Part shown: positions 1-7,431 of the stretch, in pieces
Numbering within the stretch: position 1 is the first letter of the stretch
Layout of the letters: every line of letters begins with the position of its first letter
NCBI RefSeq assembly: GCF_000208925.1
Contig: NW_001915197.1
Location: 1-15,262, forward strand
Reading direction: 5' to 3'
Source of the DNA: Entamoeba histolytica HM-1:IMSS
Taxonomy: Eukaryota; Evosea; Mastigamoebida; Endamoebidae
Length of the DNA stretch: 15,262 nucleotides
Notes under the pieces: generated by a model
The model's database searches: none
Told to the model about the DNA's origin: nothing
Seen by the model: the letters and a program-made list of their open reading frames with translations, nothing else
Translations under genes and position numbers: made by a program

Positions 1-2
1 GA

Positions 3-767
3 GAAGAACATACTCAAATTAATGATAAAAAAGAACATAATGATATAAACCAAATTGATAATGAAATTAAAAAAGATGAAGAAGAAGAAGAAGAAAAACA
101 TATTAAACAAGAACAAGTTATAATTAAATCAAATTCATTACAATTTAATGATACTTCTTTTAGTCAAGACATTGAAAATAAACAAAGAGAAATTACATTA
201 ACAGATGTAAATAATAATCATCATATTAAAATAGAGAAAAAAAGAGGAGAAGGAGAAAATGAAAAGAAAAAAGAACAACACCACAAAAAATTAAATATTG
301 ATTTAAGTAAACCAAAAGAAGTTAAAAAAAAGGAAATTCTACCATCTCTTTTATGTGAAAAAGAAAACAAAAAGAAAAGAATTAAAAGTACTACGGCAGA
401 TAAAGTTGGAACGTATCATAAAATAAATAGAAAAGATTCTCTCAATGAAATAACTCCAAAAATTAATCAACCAAGCAAAATATCTATTATTGAAGATTCA
501 AAACAAAATAATTTACAACCAGATGATGTTCTTATTAAAGAAGAATTAAAAACAAATAACACTCAATTCCAAAGAAAAAAAAATAATAAAAAGAATAATA
601 AGAAGAATAAAATTCTTATCCAAGAAGATACTAATGAACAAAACACTATTTCAATACTTTTTTTAGAACATCCATTTGTTTCTATAATATTACTTACTGT
701 AACATTGATTCTTATAGGACTTATAATGATGTGGTGGAGTTCTGACTATGACGATGAATCATTCTAA
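3..767 (+). CDS. 3' part of a tail-anchored, Lys/Asn/Glu-rich protein (5' end outside window)
   Basis: The frame starting at base 3 is open for 254 codons to the TAA at 765-767. It has no in-frame ATG until two Met codons inside the membrane segment, so the true start lies upstream of the window or in an upstream exon. The visible protein is highly charged and low in complexity, rich in Lys, Glu, Asn and Gln, with an acidic Glu run near the beginning and several basic clusters. It ends in one hydrophobic segment of about 21 residues (bases 675-737, FVSIILLTV...IMMWW) followed by a short acidic tail, SSDYDDESF. I see no other membrane segment, so the visible part fits a C-terminally anchored protein with a cytosolic N-terminal region; a type I protein with an unseen signal peptide is possible. 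I recognise no domain and assign no function. Confidence 0.75.
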   Translation, partial: EEHTQINDKKEHNDINQIDNEIKKDEEEEEEKHIKQEQVIIKSNSLQFNDTSFSQDIENKQREITLTDVNNNHHIKIEKKRGEGENEKKKEQHHKKLNIDLSKPKEVKKKEILPSLLCEKENKKKRIKSTTADKVGTYHKINRKDSLNEITPKINQPSKISIIEDSKQNNLQPDDVLIKEELKTNNTQFQRKKNNKKNNKKNKILIQEDTNEQNTISILFLEHPFVSIILLTVTLILIGLIMMWWSSDYDDESF

Positions 768-769
768 TT
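765..769 (+). terminator. polyadenylation-type signal TAATT overlapping the stop codon
   Basis: TAATT begins at the TAA stop of the upstream partial gene. Entamoeba mRNAs are known to use a UA(A/U)UU-type signal at or just after the stop codon. The assignment to this role is inferred from motif and position only. Confidence 0.4.
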
Positions 770-933
770 GAATTCTTAATGAATTAAGAAAACCCCCAAA
801 ACGTACTTCAAAATCAATTAGTTATTTAATTAAATAAACGATAAATTGATATTATATCAAATTGCAACTATTGTTTGAGAGTAATAATGTATCCAAACAA
901 TGTCATTAGAAGTAAAGAAGAAAATAATATAGT

Positions 934-1359
934 TTATCTATTACGTTTTGATAAAGAATCAGCAAATTGTTGGTAAATTGGATCATCTTCTAAAGTACCA
1001 TTTAATTCATCAGAAACATCATCTGCAGGGAGTTTAGAGTTAATGCAGCGTTTAATATCAAGTTCTTTTTGTTGACCATTAGGTAAATAATAAGTGTGTT
1101 GAGTATATTTTCTACAAAACTTATCAAAAGAGTTTTGATCTATGAAATGAAATATTGCAGAACAAAAAATTGAATTTCTAATATAATAAGTTCATTATTT
1201 TGTATTTTGTTTTAATAAATTCTAAACAAACTCAGGTGCAATAAAATTATAATAATCAATAGAATTTGAAAATTCTTCATAAAGTTTATCTGCAATTATT
1301 CTTCCATTAGAAGTAGGTATATTTTGGACGATAAGTTTCAAAGACTGTTGAACAGCCAT
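934..1359 (-). CDS. UPF3/SMG-4-like protein, two exons, 123 aa
   Basis: Exon 1 is 1232-1359 and exon 2 is 934-1177. Removing the 54-bp intron gives one continuous frame of 123 residues, starting MAVQQSLKLIVQNIP and ending SLSKRNR. The first ~90 residues read like the RNP-type domain of UPF3: a KLIVQNIP first strand, then YYNFIAPENSIFCSAIFHF, then a YYLPNGQQKELDIKRC segment. After them comes GTLEDDPIYQQF (residues 103-114), which resembles the UPF3 signature GT(I/L)-x-D-D-P-x-Y-x-x-F. In the family this domain binds UPF2 in nonsense-mediated mRNA decay. Animal UPF3 proteins are several hundred residues long; here everything after the signature is missing, including any C-terminal exon-junction-complex-binding motif. 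The gene is convergent with the upstream partial gene and in tandem with the Ras-family gene. Family assignment rests on visual motif matching; a divergent RRM-like protein is the alternative. Confidence 0.65.
1178..1231 (-). other. 54-bp spliceosomal intron of the UPF3-like gene
   Basis: On the minus strand the intron begins GTTTGT and ends TTAG, both typical of Entamoeba introns. It interrupts codon 43 in phase 2 (GA|A, Glu). Exon 1 read straight through meets an in-frame TAG within the intron, while removal restores an open frame across the conserved domain. Confidence 0.8.
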
Positions 1360-1380
1360 GAATAACAATTATTAGTTCAT
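1359..1380 (-). promoter_or_regulatory. core promoter elements of the UPF3-like gene
   Basis: Reading the minus strand, ATGAACTA (GAAC-type element) lies about 15-20 bases before the start, and an initiator-like ATTCA overlaps the ATG itself (ATTCATGG). Both resemble the published Entamoeba core elements AATGAACT and AAAAATTCA. If transcription starts there, the 5' leader is only a few bases or absent. Confidence 0.4.
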
Positions 1381-1541
1381 CGCATTAAAAGAACCTAAAC
1401 AAAAACTATAAAAAACCTATGAAATAATTAAAATTGAAGTAATTTGAAAAAGAAATTAAATAAAAATTAATTTAATATGAAAATAAAAAAGTAATGAACA
1501 AAACCATAACAACAACCAAATTGATCAAAACATTGATTTAT

Positions 1542-2180
1542 TTAGAAAAGAATACATTTTCCTTTCTTCTTTTCTTTCTTTGATTTTTTATTATCTTCAC
1601 TATTACTTTGAGATTCTTGTTGTGTTTGAGATGGAGCAGTTGTTGAAGGTGTAGCAGCAGTTTCTTCTTGTGAACTTTTAAGGAGTTCACTAGCGATAGA
1701 ATTAAAAAGTTCAGTTACGTTAATATTATTTTGAGCTGAAGTTTCAAAGAATGGAATTTTCCATTCTTCAGCCAATTTCTTTGCTTCTTCATTTGGAATT
1801 TGTCTTTGTTCTTCTAAATCGCATTTATTTCCTGCCATAACCATAATTGTTTTACGACCAGTTCTTAAACCAAGAATACTATCACGATGATTCTTAAGAG
1901 CATGGAAACTATTTTTATTATCAATACTATAAACTAAGACAAATCCATCTCCTTTAATATAATATTGTTCTCTTAATGAAATATATTCTTCTTGACCAGC
2001 TGTATCAATAATTGACATTTTTACTGTTTGGTCTCCAACTTTAACATCAATTGAATAAGAGTCTTCGATTGTTGGATTATATTCAATATTAAATTCTCCT
2101 TTAACAAACAATAAACAAAGTGCTGATTTACCAACACTTCCTTCTCCAATAACAACAACTTGATAAGTTTTTTCAGTCAT
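1542..2180 (-). CDS. Ras-family small GTPase with CaaX box (CILF)
   Basis: This 212-residue protein carries all the Ras G boxes. The P-loop is GEGSVGKS (12-19), the effector loop YNPTIEDSY (34-42), switch II DTAGQEEY (59-66), the base-binding motif NKCD (118-121) and the SAK-like motif ETSAQ (146-150). The catalytic Gln of Ras (Gln61) is present as Gln63, unlike classical Rap1, which has Thr there. The NNINVTELF segment near the end of the G domain resembles Rap. The C-terminus is a Ser/Thr/Gln-rich linker, a polybasic stretch (KKSKKEKKKGK) and a CILF CaaX box. Terminal Phe favours geranylgeranylation by GGTase-I in other eukaryotes, so the protein should sit at the inner face of a membrane. 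One oddity is Ser15 at the position of Ras Gly13. Whether it is functionally Ras or Rap cannot be decided here. A RapGAP gene lies two genes upstream on the same strand. Confidence 0.95.
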   Translation of the reverse strand: MTEKTYQVVVIGEGSVGKSALCLLFVKGEFNIEYNPTIEDSYSIDVKVGDQTVKMSIIDTAGQEEYISLREQYYIKGDGFVLVYSIDNKNSFHALKNHRDSILGLRTGRKTIMVMAGNKCDLEEQRQIPNEEAKKLAEEWKIPFFETSAQNNINVTELFNSIASELLKSSQEETAATPSTTAPSQTQQESQSNSEDNKKSKKEKKKGKCILF

Positions 2181-2596
2181 TTCTCTTTTGATTCTTTTTA
2201 TTAAGTTCTTTTAGTTTTATTTTTTTTTTTAAACCCTTCACTTTTTTTCAGTTTTTTCTCTTCTTCGTTCTTCTTTTGTTCTTTTGATAAAAAAAGAATT
2301 TCTTTATATTCTATTTTTAATTGTCTCTTTTTATTTTATTTGTTAATTTTTTTAGTTTTTTTTCTATTTATTATAGTTTTTTTTTTATGGTTGTATTTTT
2401 ACTTTTTTCTTATTATTATATTTTTAGAATTCTTTTAAAAAATGAATAACCCATTATTATTATTTATTTGAGTGTCATCGAATTACTTTATTTCTCAAAA
2501 CAATAAAATCTATCATTTATAAACAAAAAAAAAAACATTATTAATTTAATTTTTATAAATTAATAGTTAATAGAAAATAAAAATGCTTTATTCATT
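2181..2596 (-). other. spacer between the RBR ligase and Ras-family genes
   Basis: This 416-base spacer is very AT-rich with long T runs on the plus strand. It carries the 5' region of the Ras-family gene and the 3' region of the RBR ligase gene. On the minus strand AAGAACTT, a GAAC-type element, lies about 25-30 bases before the Ras start codon. I see no coding potential, tRNA or structured RNA. Confidence 0.5.
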
Positions 2597-4438
2597 TTAT
2601 TCTTCTTCAAGTTCTTCTTCTATAGAAAGAACAATTTTATCAAATGATTCTTTAATTGGTTTTACAAATTGAACTAAATCACTCATCATTTGTAAAGTAA
2701 TACCTTCTACTTTTAACAAAAATTGAATTCTTTTTGTTAATAATTCAGCATGTAATTGAAATTGCTTTTGTTGAAATTCAATTAATTCTTTTTTTTCTTT
2801 TTTATTATAACTATAAACAAAAAGATTTCTTAGTATTGTATGTGCATCAATTTCTACTAATGAAGCTTCATATAATGGTGCTAATGTAGATGCAATATTT
2901 TTTCTATTATTAATAATATTAATGATAGTTTTATTTCTATTTACTGCTTCTTTTACTCCAACGTTTTGAAGATCATAATGAGTGATATAACTTAATGTCT
3001 CTTCATTAATATATTCACTTTTATCTTTAGTTGGGACATATGCTGTACATATTTGTCCTGGTTTATGTTGATGGTCATTAGTAATTTGCATACAAACCCA
3101 ACAAAAAAAACAATGACATTTATAACATGACATCCATTGACATCCTCCATTCTTTTCAATAAATGTTTTACATGATGGACATGGTCTAGAGTTTTTTCGA
3201 ATCCATTTTAGATTTAATCCATCTTTTTGTATTAATTCTTGCCATTTTTTCCACATTGTACATGTAGCTGGTCTGTGGTTAATAGATCCACAAAGAAGAC
3301 ACATATTATTTTGACATGAACAAATAGCAGTTACAGCTCCACCAAAATATTCTCCTTTATAGTGTAATAATTTTCCACATTTTTCATTTGAACAATATTT
3401 ACAAATTATTTCTTTATCTCTTTCTATAAAACTGCTAATAAGTAATTCACAATATTTATAGAAAGTATAATCATCAACTAATACTCTTACAATATCTATT
3501 GAAATACAACATTTACATCCAGAACTTAAACATTTTAAATTTCCTATTCCTTTACCATTTTCTTTCATACTAGTTAATATATATTCAAAAATACATTCTT
3601 TACAAAATGAATGTCCACATCTATTAATAATCATTTCTTCTGGTAATTTATCTTCATAACAAACTTCACATGTCTCTATTTTTTCTTCTTCTTCAATTTT
3701 CTTTTCTCTTTCTGTTTGAAGTTTTTTCCATGTTTTTTCTAATTCATTAAACCATACTTTTAAATCATTAGGTAATTGTATTGGATTGTTTATTGTTTCA
3801 ATTATATCATTTTCACTTAAAACTCTTAAAGCCAAATCATAATAGAAATTTGGAGAAATACTTAATATTGGTACTTTCATAAGAGTAGTTTTTGGTGGAA
3901 GAATTTTACCTCTAAACATTGATAAATCATTTCTTAAATGTTCCTTAACTCCAATTAAATTTTTGTTAAGATATTCAAGTGCATTACTAATAATTCCATT
4001 ATTTAATTTTAAAGCTCCAATAGAAATAACTCTATTAAAGTTTCTTCCCATTAAATTTAAAATACTTTCTTCTTCAAATGAATAACCACAATAATGAACA
4101 AATTTAAGAGATAAATAATCATTTGGAAAACATTGTCCTTTAGGAGCAAACCATTCTTTTGTTTTTTGTAAATATCCGTTTTTCTTTAAAAAATTATCAT
4201 CATCAAAAAATTTTTCTTGGAGTCTTATTTTATTAAGTCCAAAGTCATACATTAATGATAAAACAATTGGTTCACCAACATCAAATAATTGTGCATTATC
4301 TTGAATCTCAGATAATATAATTTTTAAAGATTGTGTCTTTTCAAGACATTCTATTTGACTTAATATTTTCTTACGATATGAAGAGATAGGTAATTTTGAT
4401 ATAATTTGTTTTGTTTCTTCATTCATAGTAACAATCAT
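2597..4438 (-). CDS. Ariadne-type RBR (RING-IBR-RING) E3 ubiquitin ligase
   Basis: This 613-residue protein has a complete RBR module. RING1 spans about 257-311 (Cys257, Cys260, Cys274, His276, Cys279, Cys282, Cys303, Cys308). The IBR spans about 346-393 (Cys346, Cys349, Cys373, Cys375, Cys380, Cys383, His388, Cys393). RING2 spans about 420-449 (Cys420, Cys423, catalytic-position Cys433 in NGGC, then Cys438, Cys441, Cys446, Cys449). RBR ligases pass ubiquitin from an E2 to the RING2 cysteine and then to substrate. Residues about 480-605 resemble the helical Ariadne domain, notably ILRNLFVYSY and KELIEFQQKQF, which in HHARI folds back over the catalytic Cys. A short acidic coiled stretch (240-254) precedes RING1; residues 1-235 match no domain I recognise. 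Trp435 stands where HHARI and Parkin have a catalytic His. ATG codons at residues 1 and 5 are both possible starts; a TATTTAAAC box lies only 5-13 bases before the first. Confidence 0.93.
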   Translation of the reverse strand: MIVTMNEETKQIISKLPISSYRKKILSQIECLEKTQSLKIILSEIQDNAQLFDVGEPIVLSLMYDFGLNKIRLQEKFFDDDNFLKKNGYLQKTKEWFAPKGQCFPNDYLSLKFVHYCGYSFEEESILNLMGRNFNRVISIGALKLNNGIISNALEYLNKNLIGVKEHLRNDLSMFRGKILPPKTTLMKVPILSISPNFYYDLALRVLSENDIIETINNPIQLPNDLKVWFNELEKTWKKLQTEREKKIEEEEKIETCEVCYEDKLPEEMIINRCGHSFCKECIFEYILTSMKENGKGIGNLKCLSSGCKCCISIDIVRVLVDDYTFYKYCELLISSFIERDKEIICKYCSNEKCGKLLHYKGEYFGGAVTAICSCQNNMCLLCGSINHRPATCTMWKKWQELIQKDGLNLKWIRKNSRPCPSCKTFIEKNGGCQWMSCYKCHCFFCWVCMQITNDHQHKPGQICTAYVPTKDKSEYINEETLSYITHYDLQNVGVKEAVNRNKTIINIINNRKNIASTLAPLYEASLVEIDAHTILRNLFVYSYNKKEKKELIEFQQKQFQLHAELLTKRIQFLLKVEGITLQMMSDLVQFVKPIKESFDKIVLSIEEELEEE

Positions 4439-4649
4439 TTTTGTTTAAATAAAACTTCTTATTTTTGAGTTTTAAATTACTTTAATTTTTTTTTAAAAAT
4501 TATTATGACGTTTAATATTTATTGAGGATTAACTTTTTTTTTTTTATAAATTTTTATTCTTTTCTTTGTTAAGATTCAAAATATTCTATTATATTATTAT
4601 AGTTCTTTTTTAGTAAAATATAGTATAAATGAAATACATACGAATGAAT

Positions 4650-6653
4650 TTATTTTAATTGAGAAAAAAGCATTCGCAAATGCTCTCTTCTTGTTTTGGT
4701 TGCATTTCCTTTAAATGCGGTAGAAAACATTGCAGTTCTTTCACCATTGACTGCTTTTGTTAAAATGAATTCCCTAGTAGATAAGTCATGAAGAAAATGA
4801 TTTGTTTTCATAAAAGGAGGGAATGGATTAACAGAGTCTTTACATCCAACAGTAATAGAATAACCATTATTATCTTCAGTATTAACATCTGGTTGTACAA
4901 CAATAAATATATGATTAAATTGTGAAGTTAACCATTTAGGATCAAATTGATCTTTCCAGTCATTACTTTGTTCTTTGAATATAATAACAACAACATCATT
5001 TCCAATATGTCTTTTCTTTTCTACTCTTTGAAGATCTCCAGGTTGTTCTGGTAATAAAGTAGATACATGAAACATAATTTCATAACATAAATGTTGTGTA
5101 AAATAACTATAAATTCCTGTTGAACCACTTTTAACATCTAATCCTCCTCGATATTTATCAAATCCTTGTAATTCAATTTTTGTTCCAAGTAAATCTAAGA
5201 ATTTATAAAAAGCAGGACAACCATCAGTATTTCCAAACATTTCATCTTCATCTGTTTGATGTGCTTTACAATATAATACTCCGAACTTATAATGTGTGAT
5301 TGCTGACATTCGTTCAAATCTAACAATTTCATTTTCAAATTTCATTTTATCAGTAACTTTATAAAATTCTCCTCGTGTTAAATCTGGAAATGCTGGTTGA
5401 AATTCTTTTATTCTAATCAATTCATTTGGTAATAAACATCGTATATTACCTTTCTTACTCATTACAATTGCTCTTCTAAATCCTCCATTATTTCCTGGTA
5501 TAATACTCATTGCTGTAGGTTCTTCAGTTAATATATAATGTTCAGCAGAAGGATTTCCACTAATATATCGTTCAAAGAATTGAAAATCAGATGTAATATC
5601 AACTATACGATATTCTTTAAGGTCTGTATTTTGTGTACATGCTTCTTTTCCTATTTCAATACAATAACCATCTTCAATTGTTTTAGCAAAAATAAGACTT
5701 TGTTGTTCCCATCCATTTGAATATTTCATTTCCCATTTTTCTATTGGTACAACTGGACTACTCCATTCATCAAATAATAATTGCATTGTATTCATCTCAT
5801 CAATCAATTTAAAATATTCTTCAGGTGATGTAATATCTCTTTTATTTAACATTGTAATTGGTGGTGATAATGGAATTATTGCTTTTTCAGTTTTACCATC
5901 AAACCTAATCAATGGATTAGTTTGATTTTCTACTGTTACATTAATAATTTTATTAAATCCAGTTGGTTCACTAATAATAAAGTCATCTTCTTTGTTTTTA
6001 TCTTTCTTTTTAAATATTGAAAATTTCTTTTTCTTTTCTTTTGCAGGAGTTTCATCTTTACAATGAGTTGTTTCTTTTATTGAACCGAATGAATCTAAAT
6101 GTTGTGTAGTATCATTATTCTTATCTTGTTTAGTTTTACTTGTAGTTGTTGATGATAAATCAACATTTTGTTGATGGATATTAGGACTATGTGATCCATG
6201 TTTTGATTGTGATGTTCTTGTTGTTTCAAAAAGTTGTTTAGATAAATTTTCAGAAGGTCTAGTATTTGACCAACCAGAAGAACGAGAGTGATTAGTATTT
6301 GATGGTTTTGGAGGAGGAGGTGGTGGTACATTTAATGAAGATGAAATTGTAGTAGAAGATGGTTGTGAACAATCTGAACTTTTTGAAGAAGAAAGTACAT
6401 TAGTTTTTGGGGGAGGTGGTTTGGCTTTAGGTTTTTGAGGAACAGGAGGAGCAGTTGTAGGACGAGGATTATCAACTGGTTGTTGTTGAGAAATGTGAGT
6501 AGAAGAAATTTTTGAACGAGGAGACCGAGGAGAATCTGGTTTAGGTGGTAAATGATATGGTTTAGGTGGAAGAGGTGCAGGATTAATTGGCCGTGAAGAT
6601 AGAGTAGATGAACGGGGAGGTGGTAAATCAGGTGGATTGATGGCACTTTCCAT
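4650..6653 (-). CDS. RapGAP-domain GTPase-activating protein with proline-rich N-terminus
   Basis: This 667-residue protein ends in a Rap1GAP-like module. Conserved family blocks are RGGLDV (502-507), EIMFHVSTLLP (525-535), and RHIGNDVVVIIFKE (548-561), which holds the asparagine thumb as Asn552 and the helix residue His549. HIFIVVQ (581-587) and REFILTKAVNGE (627-638) follow. In this family the Asn thumb stimulates GTP hydrolysis on Rap-type GTPases in place of the arginine finger of RasGAPs. Residues about 230-460 probably form the upstream (dimerisation-type) half seen in Rap1GAP. Residues 1-125 are proline-rich with several SH3-ligand-like runs (PAPLPPKP, PPVPQKPK, PPPPPPKP), and a Ser/Thr/Gln-rich linker leads to a basic patch (206-221). 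The N-terminus could recruit SH3 proteins or profilin. The catalytic half looks intact and runs to the C-terminus. The Ras-family GTPase gene nearby is a candidate substrate by association only. Confidence 0.93.
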   Translation of the reverse strand: MESAINPPDLPPPRSSTLSSRPINPAPLPPKPYHLPPKPDSPRSPRSKISSTHISQQQPVDNPRPTTAPPVPQKPKAKPPPPKTNVLSSSKSSDCSQPSSTTISSSLNVPPPPPPKPSNTNHSRSSGWSNTRPSENLSKQLFETTRTSQSKHGSHSPNIHQQNVDLSSTTTSKTKQDKNNDTTQHLDSFGSIKETTHCKDETPAKEKKKKFSIFKKKDKNKEDDFIISEPTGFNKIINVTVENQTNPLIRFDGKTEKAIIPLSPPITMLNKRDITSPEEYFKLIDEMNTMQLLFDEWSSPVVPIEKWEMKYSNGWEQQSLIFAKTIEDGYCIEIGKEACTQNTDLKEYRIVDITSDFQFFERYISGNPSAEHYILTEEPTAMSIIPGNNGGFRRAIVMSKKGNIRCLLPNELIRIKEFQPAFPDLTRGEFYKVTDKMKFENEIVRFERMSAITHYKFGVLYCKAHQTDEDEMFGNTDGCPAFYKFLDLLGTKIELQGFDKYRGGLDVKSGSTGIYSYFTQHLCYEIMFHVSTLLPEQPGDLQRVEKKRHIGNDVVVIIFKEQSNDWKDQFDPKWLTSQFNHIFIVVQPDVNTEDNNGYSITVGCKDSVNPFPPFMKTNHFLHDLSTREFILTKAVNGERTAMFSTAFKGNATKTRREHLRMLFSQLK

Positions 6654-7431
6654 GATACAAAATTATCACTTTTCAGATGAACTTCAAAATATCGTTTTTT
6701 TCCTTTTTAAAACTTTTTTTTCATTTTTTACCCGTTAGTTCTATTAGGATGATAATTGTTGGAATGAAGTATAGTTTATTATAGTTTTATTATAATATTT
6801 AAAATAATAAGAGAAGTAAAGTAACTGAATAAAAGAGATTTTGTTTTGTTATAGAAACATTGCAATAAGAATGAATTTCAAGATATTTAAGTCTCCAAAC
6901 AGTTAGTATAAGAATAGAGGAATAAATGTCTTAATAATAAAGGCAAAATAAACCAAAAAAAAAAAGAAAACAATAAAAAAGAAAATAAGACTATTTAAGG
7001 AATATAATAAAATGAAGAATAAAAACTAAATTGTAGTGATATATTTAGCTTTTTAGCATCAAACAAAAAGAATCAAAAATTATAGTATTTGGTTTAACAT
7101 TAAAAAACCAAAAATAATATAGTATCTCTAATGCTAATTAATAACAATGAAGTTAAGAATAACAATTATTTTTTTAATAATTTTATTATGCATATTGTTA
7201 TTATAGATATATCTTGTATTAATTTATTTTATTAATTAACTTATTAAATTGAATAATAATATTTTCTTTTTTTTTTTTTATTATTATTTGTTAAAAAAGA
7301 AAAGATTCAAGAAGATTAAATAATTATAATTTATAGTATAAAACTAAATTAAAAAACGTATTAAAAAATTTCAATTAAAAAAGAAATATAAAAAACATTT
7401 ATTAAATTTGAATATTTAAAAAAATGTGTGA
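6654..7431 (-). other. gene-free spacer between the phosphatase and RapGAP genes
   Basis: This 778-base spacer is AT-rich with many stops in all frames and long A or T runs. It must hold the RapGAP promoter (right next to 6653) and the 3' end of the phosphatase transcript. A short plus-strand ORF at about 7147 would encode a hydrophobic 19-residue peptide and then stops; I regard it as chance. No RNA gene is visible. Confidence 0.5.
6678..6713 (-). promoter_or_regulatory. putative core promoter of the RapGAP gene
   Basis: On the minus strand GTTTTAAAAAGG (6702-6713) resembles the Entamoeba TATA-type element. About 30 bases downstream AAGTTCA (6678-6684) resembles the initiator. The spacing matches the published arrangement, but neither site is an exact consensus match. 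The resulting leader would be about 25-30 bases. Confidence 0.3.

Noticed and set aside
5538..5720. Plus-strand ORF antisense to the RapGAP gene
   Set aside because: It is antisense to conserved coding sequence, with no domain or start context.
6095..6646. Two minus-strand ORFs in another frame of the RapGAP proline-rich region
   Set aside because: They are His/Leu/Asn-rich readings of CCA-type proline codons within a well-supported gene.
7147..7206. Signal-peptide-like ORF (MKLRITIIFLIILLC...) in the spacer
   Set aside because: It stops after 19 codons, and I found no GTTTGT donor or downstream exon that would extend it.
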